A stretch of DNA of 34,753 bases from JAWLGZ01 sp041690635 (lineage in GTDB: Bacteria > Pseudomonadota > Gammaproteobacteria > Thiohalomonadales > Thiohalomonadaceae). Below are positions 16,953-25,247 of the stretch, in pieces. The DNA lies in assembly GCA_041690635.1 (NCBI GenBank), contig JAWLGZ010000007.1:1-34753 (forward strand). Reading direction: 5' to 3'. Under the pieces are notes generated by a model. That model had not been told where the DNA came from, made no database searches, and was given only the letters and a program-made list of their open reading frames with translations. The translations under genes and the position numbers were made by a program. Each line of letters begins with the position of its first letter. Position 1 is the stretch's first letter.

Positions 16953-17001
16953 GCGCATGGCCCCCGACGCGGGCGCCACAGGTGGAGAGACAGAGGCTGG
17001 T

Positions 17002-18489
17002 ATGAACAAAGATATCCTGATGGTGGTGGATGCCGTCTCCAATGAGAAAGGCGTCGCCAAGGAGATCATCTTTGAGGCGATTGAGGCCGCGTTGGCCACC
17101 GCCACCAAGAAACGCCACGGCGGCGACGTCGAGGTGCGGGTCGCGATCGACCGCAAGAGCGGGGATTACGATACCTTCCGCCGCTGGGAGGTGGTGGAGG
17201 ATGACCAGATCGAGTTCCCCACCCGGCAGATCACCCTGAGTGCGGCTCGCCACGACAATCCCGACTTCCAGCCCGGCGACTTTGTCGAGGAGCCGATCGA
17301 GTCGGTCGAGTTTGGCCGTATTGCGGCCCAGACCGCCAAGCAGGTCATCGTGCAGAAGGTGCGCGAGGCGGAGCGTGCCCAGGTGGTGGATGCCTACAGG
17401 GGCCGGGTTGGCGAACTACTGAATGGCGTGGTCAAGCGCCTGGAGCGTGGCAGCATCATCCTCGACCTCGGCAATAACATTGAGGCGGTCGTTCTGCGCG
17501 AGCACGTCATTCCCCGCGAGGCGGTTCGCCCCGGCGATCGGTTGCGCGGCTACCTTTACGACGTGCGTACCGAGCCGCGTGGGCCGCAGCTGTTCGTCAG
17601 CCGCACCATGCCGGAGCTGCTGGTGGAGCTGTTCAAGCTGGAGGTCCCGGAAGTGGGTGAAGGGCTGATCGACATCATGGCTGCGGCCCGGGATCCGGGT
17701 TTGCGTGCCAAGATTGCGGTTCGCTCACACGACCAGCGCATCGACCCGGTTGGTGCCTGTGTCGGGATGCGCGGCTCCCGCGTGCAGTCGGTGACCAATG
17801 AACTGAACGGTGAGCGGGTGGATATCATCCTCTGGAACGACAATCCGGCCCAGTTCGTCATCAACGCCATGTCCCCGGCCGACGTGGTCTCCATCGTCGT
17901 GGACGAGGACTCGCACAGCATGGATGTTGCGGTCGCCGAGGAGCAGCTTTCCCAGGCCATCGGCCGTAGCGGGCAGAACGTTCGCCTGGCCAGTGAGCTG
18001 ACCGGCTGGGAACTCAATGTGATGAGCGAAAGCCAGGCGGAGGCCAAGAGTGAGGCCGAGGCAGGGGCGCTGATGCAGCTGTTCATGGACCAGCTCGACG
18101 TCGACGAGGAGGTGGCCACCATTCTCGTGCAGGAGGGGTTCTCCAGCATCGAGGAGGTTGCCTATGTGCCGGTCAGCGAAATGATGGAGATCGAGGAGTT
18201 CGACGAGAATATTGTCGAGGAGCTGCGCGCCCGCGCGCGGGACATTCTGGTGACCCGCGAAATCAGCAACGCCGAACATGGTGGCGAGCCGGCTCAGGAC
18301 CTGCTGGAAATGGAAGGCATGGATCCGGAACTGGCCATTGTGCTCGCCGCACGGGGTATCAAGACCCGCGATGACTTGGCCGAGCAGGCGGTCGACGATC
18401 TCTTGGAATTTGAAGGTATCGACGAGGCGCGCGCCGCCGAATTGATCATGACCGCACGTCAACCCTGGTTCGAAAACGAGCAGGCTTGA
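17002..18489 (+). CDS. nusA: Transcription elongation/termination factor NusA
   Basis: A 495-aa protein. It has an N-terminal RNA-polymerase-binding domain (1 to about 125), S1 domain (about 135-200), KH1 with GMRG (255-258), KH2 with GRSG (321-324), and two C-terminal acidic helix-hairpin-helix repeats (about 365-420 and 433-490) as in E. coli. ATG 17002 follows an AGAGG ribosome site; upstream in-frame codons overlap rimP and carry no NusA-like sequence. It controls pausing, termination and antitermination. It lies between rimP and infB as usual. Confidence 0.97.
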   Translation: MNKDILMVVDAVSNEKGVAKEIIFEAIEAALATATKKRHGGDVEVRVAIDRKSGDYDTFRRWEVVEDDQIEFPTRQITLSAARHDNPDFQPGDFVEEPIESVEFGRIAAQTAKQVIVQKVREAERAQVVDAYRGRVGELLNGVVKRLERGSIILDLGNNIEAVVLREHVIPREAVRPGDRLRGYLYDVRTEPRGPQLFVSRTMPELLVELFKLEVPEVGEGLIDIMAAARDPGLRAKIAVRSHDQRIDPVGACVGMRGSRVQSVTNELNGERVDIILWNDNPAQFVINAMSPADVVSIVVDEDSHSMDVAVAEEQLSQAIGRSGQNVRLASELTGWELNVMSESQAEAKSEAEAGALMQLFMDQLDVDEEVATILVQEGFSSIEEVAYVPVSEMMEIEEFDENIVEELRARARDILVTREISNAEHGGEPAQDLLEMEGMDPELAIVLAARGIKTRDDLAEQAVDDLLEFEGIDEARAAELIMTARQPWFENEQA

Positions 18490-18505
18490 AGGCAGGAGTA
18501 GTTGA

Positions 18506-21064
18506 ATGGCTGAAGTGACCGTCAGAGAGTTTTCCGAAACCATCGGCGTGCCGCTCGACCGACTGTTGACGCAGTTGGCTGAGGCGGGTGTGCCGGTCAG
18601 CGACGCCGAAGACAACATCGGCGACGAGGGCAAGGAAAAACTGCTCGACTATCTTCGTAAGCGCCGCACAGGTGACGGTGAGGCGGAAGAGGAGGCGGCG
18701 GGTCCGAAGAAGATCACCTTGAAGCGTCGCTCGACCAGCGAACTCAAGCAGGGCGTCGCCGGCCGCGGCAGCGCCAAGACGGTGACGGTCGAGGTGCGTA
18801 AACGCCGCACCTACGTAAAACGCAGTGTGGTGGTCGAGGAGGAGACCCGCAAGGTCGACGAGGAGGTCACCAAGCGGCTCGAAGAGCAGATCGAAGTCGA
18901 AGCCAAGCAGCGCGAAGAGGACGACATGCGCCGTGTCGAGGACGACATGCGCCGGGTCGAAGAAGAGGCTCGCCGGAAAATCGAGGAGGCGGAGCGCCTC
19001 AAAGCCGAGGAAGAGGCTCGCGCCAAGGCCGAGGAAGCGGAACGCCTCAGAGCCGAAGAGGAGGCCAAGCGCCAGGCAGCGGAGGCAGAGGTCAAGCGCC
19101 GTCAGGCGGAGGAGGCACGCAAGGCCGACAAGCCCAAGGGCAAGGCCAAGCGCGGCCCCAGGGGCGCCGGCGACGACGGTTCCGGACGCGGTGGACGCGA
19201 GGAACTGCACATCGCCGCAGGCAAGGGCGGACGCCGCAAGAAGGGCGGCAAGGCCCGCCAGGTGGTGACTACCACCTCGCGCCATGGTTTCGAACGCCCC
19301 ACCGCGCCCATTGTGCGCGATGTCGTGATTGGCGAGACCATCACCGTGGGTGAGCTTGCCCAGAAAATGTCCATCAAGGCCGCAGAGGTGATCAAGGCCC
19401 TGATGAAGATGGGCTCCATGGCCACCATCAATCAGGTGCTTGATCGCGATACGGCCACCCTCGTGGTGGAAGAGATGGGCCATACCGTTCGGCACGTGAA
19501 TGAAAACGCGCTCGAGGACGAGGTGATGGTCGACGAGGGCGAGCAGGGCGAGCTCACGTCGCGCGCTCCGGTGGTCACCATCATGGGGCACGTGGATCAC
19601 GGCAAGACTTCGTTGCTCGACTACATCCGCGCCACGCGGGTGGCCAGTGGCGAAGCGGGCGGCATCACGCAGCATATCGGTGCCTACCATGTGGAGACAC
19701 AGCGCGGCATGGTGACCTTCCTCGATACCCCGGGCCACGCGGCGTTTACCGCCATGCGCGCCCGTGGTGCGGAAGCGACCGACATCGTGGTGCTGGTGGT
19801 TGCCGCGGACGACGGGGTGATGCCGCAGACCAAAGAGGCGATTCAGCACGCCAAGGCGGCAGGTGTACCGCTCATCATCGCGGTGAACAAAATCGATAAG
19901 CCCGAGGCCGATCCGGATCGGGTCAAGCAGGAACTGGTGCAGCAGGAGGTCATTCCCGAAGATTGGGGCGGTGACACCATGTTCGTCCATGTGTCGGCCA
20001 AGACCGGCCAGGGCATCGACGATCTGCTGGAGAGCATCCTGCTCCAGGCCGAGGTGTTGGAACTCAAGGCCCCGGCCGGTGGCCGGGCCGCCGGTGTGGT
20101 CATCGAGTCACGTCTGGAGAAGGGACGCGGACCGGTTGCCTCCGTGCTGGTGCAGCAGGGCACGCTGCGCCGTGGTGACATCCTGCTTGCGGGCCAGGAG
20201 TATGGGCGCGTGCGTGCCATGCTCAACGAGAGCGGTCAGCCCATCGAGGAGGCCGGCCCGTCGATTCCGGTGGAGGTTCTCGGCTTGTCCGGCACACCGG
20301 CAGCCGGCGACGAAGCGGTGGTGGTGCCCGATGAGCGAAAGGCGCGTGAGGTCGCCCTGTTCCGGCAGGGCAAGTTCCGCGACGTGAAGCTCGCCCGCCA
20401 GCAGCAGGCCAAACTGGAGAACATGTTCACCCAGATGGAGGAGGGGCAGGTCAACACCCTCAACATCCTGCTCAAGGCAGACGTACAGGGTTCCGTGGAG
20501 GCGATTGCCGATGCCCTGGTGAAGCTCTCCACCGACGAGGTGCGGGTCAAGATCGTGGCCAGCGGTGTCGGCGGCATCAGCGAATCGGATGTCAATCTGG
20601 CGGTGGCGTCCAACGCCATCATGATCGGCTTCAACGTCCGTGCTGACAGCGGTGCCAAGCGGCTGATTGAGGAGCAGGGGGTCGACCTGCACTACTACAG
20701 TATCATCTACGAACTGATCGACCAGGTGAAGCAGGCCATGACCGGCATGCTGGCGCCGGAGTTCAAGGAGGAGATCATCGGTCTTGCCGAGGTGCGGGAC
20801 GTGTTCCGCTCGCCGAAGTTCGGCGCGGTAGCCGGCTGCATGGTGGTGGACGGAGTGGTCAAACGCAACAACCCGATCCGTGTGCTGCGCGAAAATGTGG
20901 TGATCTACGAAGGCGAACTCGAGTCCCTGCGCCGCTACAAGGATGACGTGGCCGAGGTGAAATCGGGCACCGAGTGCGGTATCGGCGTCAAGAACTACAA
21001 CGACGTCAAGGCCGGGGACCAGATCGAGGTCTACGAGCGGGTGCTGGTGAAGCGCACGTTGTAG
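18506..21064 (+). CDS. infB: Translation initiation factor IF-2
   Basis: An 852-aa GTPase that brings initiator tRNA to the 30S subunit; a matching fMet tRNA gene lies at 153-229. The N-terminus has an IF2_N domain (1 to about 50) and a long charged Glu/Arg/Ala helix (about 110-215), which includes a near-perfect 21-bp tandem duplication at 18917-18958. A second IF2_N-type domain precedes the G domain, which has P-loop GHVDHGKT (361-368), DTPGHAAF and NKID. Domains II-IV follow. Internal starts producing shorter forms, known in E. coli, were not resolved. Confidence 0.97.
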   Translation: MAEVTVREFSETIGVPLDRLLTQLAEAGVPVSDAEDNIGDEGKEKLLDYLRKRRTGDGEAEEEAAGPKKITLKRRSTSELKQGVAGRGSAKTVTVEVRKRRTYVKRSVVVEEETRKVDEEVTKRLEEQIEVEAKQREEDDMRRVEDDMRRVEEEARRKIEEAERLKAEEEARAKAEEAERLRAEEEAKRQAAEAEVKRRQAEEARKADKPKGKAKRGPRGAGDDGSGRGGREELHIAAGKGGRRKKGGKARQVVTTTSRHGFERPTAPIVRDVVIGETITVGELAQKMSIKAAEVIKALMKMGSMATINQVLDRDTATLVVEEMGHTVRHVNENALEDEVMVDEGEQGELTSRAPVVTIMGHVDHGKTSLLDYIRATRVASGEAGGITQHIGAYHVETQRGMVTFLDTPGHAAFTAMRARGAEATDIVVLVVAADDGVMPQTKEAIQHAKAAGVPLIIAVNKIDKPEADPDRVKQELVQQEVIPEDWGGDTMFVHVSAKTGQGIDDLLESILLQAEVLELKAPAGGRAAGVVIESRLEKGRGPVASVLVQQGTLRRGDILLAGQEYGRVRAMLNESGQPIEEAGPSIPVEVLGLSGTPAAGDEAVVVPDERKAREVALFRQGKFRDVKLARQQQAKLENMFTQMEEGQVNTLNILLKADVQGSVEAIADALVKLSTDEVRVKIVASGVGGISESDVNLAVASNAIMIGFNVRADSGAKRLIEEQGVDLHYYSIIYELIDQVKQAMTGMLAPEFKEEIIGLAEVRDVFRSPKFGAVAGCMVVDGVVKRNNPIRVLRENVVIYEGELESLRRYKDDVAEVKSGTECGIGVKNYNDVKAGDQIEVYERVLVKRTL

Positions 21065-21143
21065 CGGTTTCACCACAGGGGGCGGAGAACACGGCATGTT
21101 TTCGGAAATCCGTACCCTCTATGCACTGTAATCAGATAACGCG

Positions 21144-21170
21144 AGCCGCCCCGGCCGGTCCGGGGCGGCT
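21144..21170 (+). terminator. Strong hairpin between infB and rbfA
   Basis: An 11-bp perfect stem (21144-21154 with 21160-21170) and 5-nt loop are followed by TTCCGTTTT. It looks like a terminator with a poor T tract inside what is normally one operon. It may lower read-through into rbfA or protect the infB mRNA end. Confidence 0.65.
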
Positions 21171-21191
21171 TCCGTTTTGGGAAACATCATC

Positions 21192-21566
21192 GTGGCAAAA
21201 GAGTTCAGCCGCAGTCGACGGGTGGGAGAGCAGATCCAGCGCGATCTGGCCGATCTGCTCCGACGTGAGGTCAAGGACCCGCGGGTAGGAATGGTCACCG
21301 TCTCCGATGTGGAGGTGAGCCGTGACATGGCCTACGCACGGGTATTTGTCACCACCCTCGATCCGAACGCGGATATCCCCGAGTTGCTCGGTGTACTGCA
21401 GGGCGCCGCCGGTTTCCTGCGCCGTGAGCTGGGTCGCCGGCTTCGGTTACGCTCTGTTCCCGAACTGCGTTTCTTGCACGATACCTCGTTCGATTACGGC
21501 AGCCGGATCGATCGGCTCCTCAACGAGGCGGCTTCCCGCGACCGGCGGGAAAATGATGAAGACTAA
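21192..21566 (+). CDS. rbfA: 30S ribosome-binding factor RbfA
   Basis: A 124-aa KH-like protein for 16S rRNA 5'-end maturation and cold growth. The N-terminal pattern AKEFSRSRRVGEQIQRDLA and the central DPRVGMVTVSDVEVS are typical. GTG 21192 gives the usual N-terminus; a TTG 15 bp upstream is less likely. The ribosome site is weak (GGGAAA). It is followed closely by truB. Confidence 0.95.
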   Translation: MAKEFSRSRRVGEQIQRDLADLLRREVKDPRVGMVTVSDVEVSRDMAYARVFVTTLDPNADIPELLGVLQGAAGFLRRELGRRLRLRSVPELRFLHDTSFDYGSRIDRLLNEAASRDRRENDED

Positions 21567-21584
21567 AGAAGACTGAGGGGACAC

Positions 21585-22505
21585 GTGGCACGAAGGCAAC
21601 GGCAGCGTGGGCGGAATCTGAATGGCATTCTGCTCCTGGACAAACCGGTGGGGATCACATCCAACAGTGCCCTGCAGCGGGTAAAGCGGCTTTTTGATGC
21701 CCGCAAGGCGGGACATACCGGCAATCTGGACCCTCTGGCAAGCGGCCTGCTGCCGGTCTGTTTCGGCGAGGCGACCAAGATATCGGCATTCCTTCTCGAT
21801 GCGGACAAGCGCTACCGCGGTACCTGCAAGCTGGGCGTGCGCACCACCACCGCAGATGCGGAGGGATCGGTGATTGACGAGCGGCCGGTCGAGGGTGTCG
21901 ACGAGGCGCGGGTGCGGGAGGTGCTGGCCCGCTTTACCGGCGAGATTGAGCAGATCCCGCCGATGCACTCGGCGGTGAAGCACCAGGGGCAGCGGCTCTA
22001 CAAGCTGGCCCAGCAGGGGATTGAAGTGGAACGGGCGCCACGGCGCGTCCACATCTTCGCCCTGGAACTCATCCAGCTGGAGGGTGACGAACTGGAGATC
22101 GACGTGCACTGCTCCAAGGGCACCTATGTCCGCACACTGGCCGAGGATATCGGCGAGGCGCTTGGCTGCGGGGCGCATCTGAGCGCGCTACGGCGTACGG
22201 GGGTCGGGGCCTTTCGGGGCGAGGATGCGGTGCCGATGGAGCGTGTCGAGACGCTTGCAGAGAACGGTGATCGGGCGGCAATGGATGCGCTGTTGCTGCC
22301 GATGGATGAGGCACTCGCCCAGTGGCCTGCGATTCAACTTACGGAAAATCTTGCGTTTTATGTTCGCCAGGGCCAGCCGGTTCTGGTCCCGCAAGCACCG
22401 ACGGAAGGCTTGGTCCGCCTGTTTGGCGCGGGCCGTGATTTCATCGGCGTGGGCGAAATCCTCGATGACGGGCGGGTGGCGCCCCGTCGGCTTCTCAATT
22501 TGTAG
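21585..22505 (+). CDS. truB: tRNA pseudouridine-55 synthase TruB
   Basis: A 306-aa enzyme forming pseudouridine-55 in the T loop of tRNAs. It has the KPxGxTS motif (DKPVGITSN, 19-27) and catalytic D49 in GHTGNLDPLASG. The C-terminal PUA-like part is present. GTG 21585 is preceded by a good GAGGGG ribosome site. Confidence 0.96.
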   Translation: MARRQRQRGRNLNGILLLDKPVGITSNSALQRVKRLFDARKAGHTGNLDPLASGLLPVCFGEATKISAFLLDADKRYRGTCKLGVRTTTADAEGSVIDERPVEGVDEARVREVLARFTGEIEQIPPMHSAVKHQGQRLYKLAQQGIEVERAPRRVHIFALELIQLEGDELEIDVHCSKGTYVRTLAEDIGEALGCGAHLSALRRTGVGAFRGEDAVPMERVETLAENGDRAAMDALLLPMDEALAQWPAIQLTENLAFYVRQGQPVLVPQAPTEGLVRLFGAGRDFIGVGEILDDGRVAPRRLLNL

Positions 22506-22509
22506 TAAC

Positions 22510-22539
22510 TTGTTTGCCCCAAGGCGGGGCGGTTACAAT
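22510..22539 (+). promoter_or_regulatory. Putative rpsO promoter
   Basis: TTGTTT (22510-22515) and TACAAT (22534-22539) are spaced by 18 bp in the truB-rpsO gap. E. coli rpsO also has its own promoter at this place. The inferred transcript would start about 35-40 bp before the rpsO ATG. Confidence 0.6.
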
Positions 22540-22583
22540 ATCGGATTCATTAATCAAGGTTCCAGCTCAGGAGTTTCAACCCG

Positions 22584-22853
22584 ATGTCACTTAATGCGAA
22601 TCAGAAGGCCGATCTCGTCAAGGAGTTCGGCGGCACCGAGTCCAACACCGGCTCGCCGGAGGTCCAGATCGCGCTGCTCTCCGCACGCATCGACGACCTG
22701 TCCGGTCATTTCAAATCCCATATCCATGACCACCACTCCCGCCAGGGGCTGCTGCGCATGGTGAGCAAGCGTCGTAAGCTGCTGGACTATCTGAAGAACA
22801 AAGATGTCGAGCGCTACCGGACGATCATCTCGCGCCTGGGCCTGCGTAAGTAA
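22584..22853 (+). CDS. rpsO: 30S ribosomal protein S15
   Basis: An 89-aa primary 16S rRNA-binding protein of the 30S platform, normal length. Typical patterns are TGSPEVQIALLSARI and HDHHSRQGLLRMVSKRRKLLDYL. An AGGAG ribosome site is 9 bp upstream. In E. coli S15 represses its own translation through a leader pseudoknot; I did not establish one here. Confidence 0.98.
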   Translation: MSLNANQKADLVKEFGGTESNTGSPEVQIALLSARIDDLSGHFKSHIHDHHSRQGLLRMVSKRRKLLDYLKNKDVERYRTIISRLGLRK

Positions 22854-22906
22854 GCGCATTTCGTTTTTCGGCCGCGTCGCCGGCCCGCAGCAAAGGAAAG
22901 TAGCAA

Positions 22907-24994
22907 GTGACCCTGAACCCAGTCGTGAAAGAGTTTCAGTACGGCGACCACACGGTGCGCCTCGAGACCGGCGAGATCGCCCGCCAGGCCAGTGGGGCGG
23001 TGATGGTTTCCATGGGTGATACGGCGGTTCTCGTGACCGCGGTCGCCATGAGGGAGGCCCAGCCCGGGCGTGATTTTTTCCCGCTCACCGTCAACTATCA
23101 GGAGCGGACCTACTCCGCGGGCAAGATCCCGGGCGGTTTTTTCCGCCGGGAAGGGCGCCCGACCGAGAAGGAGACCCTGACCTCCCGCCTGATCGACCGT
23201 CCGATTCGCCCCCTCTTTCCGAAAGGGTTTGCCAACGAAGTCCAGGTCGTCGCCACTGTGGTGTCGCTCGATCGGGAGATCGACCCCGATATCCCGGCCA
23301 TGATCGGCGCCTCCACCGCGCTGGCGCTCTCCGGCGCCCCGTTCAACGGGCCGATCGGCGGTGCCCGTGTCGGGTACGTGGACGGCAACTACCTCCTCAA
23401 CCCCACCCTCAGCCAACTGGAAACCTCCGAGCTGGATCTGGTCGTCGCGGGTACCGAAACTGCGGTGCTGATGGTGGAGTCCGAGGCGAAGGAGTTGCCT
23501 GAAGATGTGATGCTCGGCGCCGTCATTTACGGTCATGAGCAGATGCAGGCGGTGATTAAGGCGATCCGCGAACTGGTCGCCGAAGCGGGCAAGCCTGCCT
23601 GGGATTGGCAGCCGGCCGCGGTCAACACCGCGCTGGCCGATGCGGTCGCAGCCGCCGGTGGCGCCGCGCTGAGCGAGGCCTACACCATTCGGGAGAAGCA
23701 GGATCGCTACGCCAAGCTGTCGGCGATTCGCGCCGATATCATCGCCAAACTGGCCGGTGAAGGGAGTGAGCACACCCCGGAAGAGGTGCGCGGCGCGATC
23801 GAAAAACTCGAAAAGAAGACCGTGCGCAGCCGTATCCTTGCCGGCGATTCGCGCATTGACGGCCGTGACACCAAGACTGTCCGTCCGATTACCGTGCGCA
23901 CCGGCGTACTGCCCCGCACCCACGGCTCTGCCCTGTTCACCCGCGGCGAGACCCAGGCACTGGTGGTGACCACCCTGGGCACCGCACGCGACGCGCAGAT
24001 CATCGACGCCATCGAGGGCGAGCGGAAGGAGCATTTCATGCTCCACTACAACTTCCCTCCCTACTGCGTGGGTGAGACCGGTATGGTCGGCAGCCCGAAG
24101 CGGCGCGAGATCGGCCACGGCCGTCTGGCCAAGCGCGGTGTGGCGGCGGTCATGCCGAACATCGATGACTTCCCGTACTCCATCCGCGTGGTTTCGGAGA
24201 TCACCGAGTCCAACGGCTCCAGCTCCATGGCCAGCGTCTGCGGCAGCTCGCTGGCGCTGATGGATGCCGGTGTGCCGCTCAAGGCCCCGGTGGCCGGCGT
24301 GGCGATGGGTCTGATCAAGGAAGGCGAACAGTTTGCTGTCCTTACCGACATCATGGGCGACGAGGATCACCTCGGCGATATGGACTTCAAGGTGGCCGGC
24401 ACTAACGGCGGCGTCACCGCGCTGCAGATGGACATCAAGATTGAGGGGATCACCCGCGAGATCATGGAGGCCGCCCTGGCGCAGGCGCATGAGGCGCGGC
24501 AACACATCCTCGGCAAGATGAACGAGGTGATCTCCGCGCCGCGTCAGGAGATGTCCGATTATGCGCCGCGTTACACCACCATGAAGATCAATCCGGAGAA
24601 GATCCGGGACGTGATCGGCAAGGGTGGCGCTACCATCCGCGCTATTACGGAGGAGACCGGCACCACGATCGACATCACCGACGACGGCACGGTCAAGATT
24701 GCCTCTGTGGACAATGCTGCCGGCCGCGAGGCGCAGCGTCGCATCGAGCAGCTGACCGCCGATGTGGAGGTAGGCACGATTTACGAGGGACGCGTCGCCA
24801 AGCTGATGGACTTCGGCGCCTTCGTTACCATCCTGCCCGGCCGCGATGGCTTGGTGCACATCTCACAGATTTCCGACGAGCGGGTCGAGAACGTCTCCGA
24901 CAAACTCAAGGAAGGGGATCTGATCAAGGTGAAGGTGCTTGAAGTCGACAAGCAGGGCCGTATTCGGCTCAGCATGAAGGCGGTTACGGAGTAG
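22907..24994 (+). CDS. pnp: Polynucleotide phosphorylase
   Basis: A 695-aa 3'-5' phosphorolytic exoribonuclease and degradosome component. It has two RNase PH domains, with catalytic D487 and D493 in GDEDHLGDMDF, a KH domain with GKGG (571-574) and an S1 domain (about 621-690). GTG 22907 lies 6 bp after an AAAGGAAAG ribosome site. It ends the cluster and is followed by a strong terminator. Confidence 0.97.
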   Translation: MTLNPVVKEFQYGDHTVRLETGEIARQASGAVMVSMGDTAVLVTAVAMREAQPGRDFFPLTVNYQERTYSAGKIPGGFFRREGRPTEKETLTSRLIDRPIRPLFPKGFANEVQVVATVVSLDREIDPDIPAMIGASTALALSGAPFNGPIGGARVGYVDGNYLLNPTLSQLETSELDLVVAGTETAVLMVESEAKELPEDVMLGAVIYGHEQMQAVIKAIRELVAEAGKPAWDWQPAAVNTALADAVAAAGGAALSEAYTIREKQDRYAKLSAIRADIIAKLAGEGSEHTPEEVRGAIEKLEKKTVRSRILAGDSRIDGRDTKTVRPITVRTGVLPRTHGSALFTRGETQALVVTTLGTARDAQIIDAIEGERKEHFMLHYNFPPYCVGETGMVGSPKRREIGHGRLAKRGVAAVMPNIDDFPYSIRVVSEITESNGSSSMASVCGSSLALMDAGVPLKAPVAGVAMGLIKEGEQFAVLTDIMGDEDHLGDMDFKVAGTNGGVTALQMDIKIEGITREIMEAALAQAHEARQHILGKMNEVISAPRQEMSDYAPRYTTMKINPEKIRDVIGKGGATIRAITEETGTTIDITDDGTVKIASVDNAAGREAQRRIEQLTADVEVGTIYEGRVAKLMDFGAFVTILPGRDGLVHISQISDERVENVSDKLKEGDLIKVKVLEVDKQGRIRLSMKAVTE

Positions 24995-25013
24995 GCTCCG
25001 AAGTACCCAGTCG

Positions 25014-25039
25014 AAAAAGGGGCCGAAAGGCCCCTTTTT
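25014..25039. terminator. Bidirectional intrinsic terminator after pnp
   Basis: An 11-bp stem AAAAAGGGGCC/GGCCCCTTTTT closes on a stable GAAA loop. The T tract is present on both strands, so it can also stop minus-strand transcripts from the TonB receptor gene that ends at 25248. Confidence 0.92.
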
Positions 25040-25144
25040 CATTTCGGCATATCAAGTGTCTGTCCTGAACCTCGTGTCACCCGCCTACATGGATGCAGGC
25101 GTTAGGGTTACGCAGGACGCCAAATCCAACGTCGGGCGCGGCGA

Positions 25145-25181
25145 CGAAGCAATCTCACGCTGAAGGCTTGAGATTGCTTCG
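25145..25181. repeat. Intergenic palindrome, 13-bp perfect arms
   Basis: CGAAGCAATCTCA (25145-25157) and TGAGATTGCTTCG (25169-25181) are perfect inverted repeats with an 11-nt spacer. There is no T tract on either strand. The arms look like a dispersed intergenic palindrome of the kind seen in many copies in proteobacterial genomes, but only one copy is in this window. Confidence 0.7.
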
Positions 25182-25247
25182 CCATCGACTCGCAATGAAA
25201 CTGTTGCGTGGGTCGGAACCGCTATTTAACCCCGGCCTCAGCCCTGA

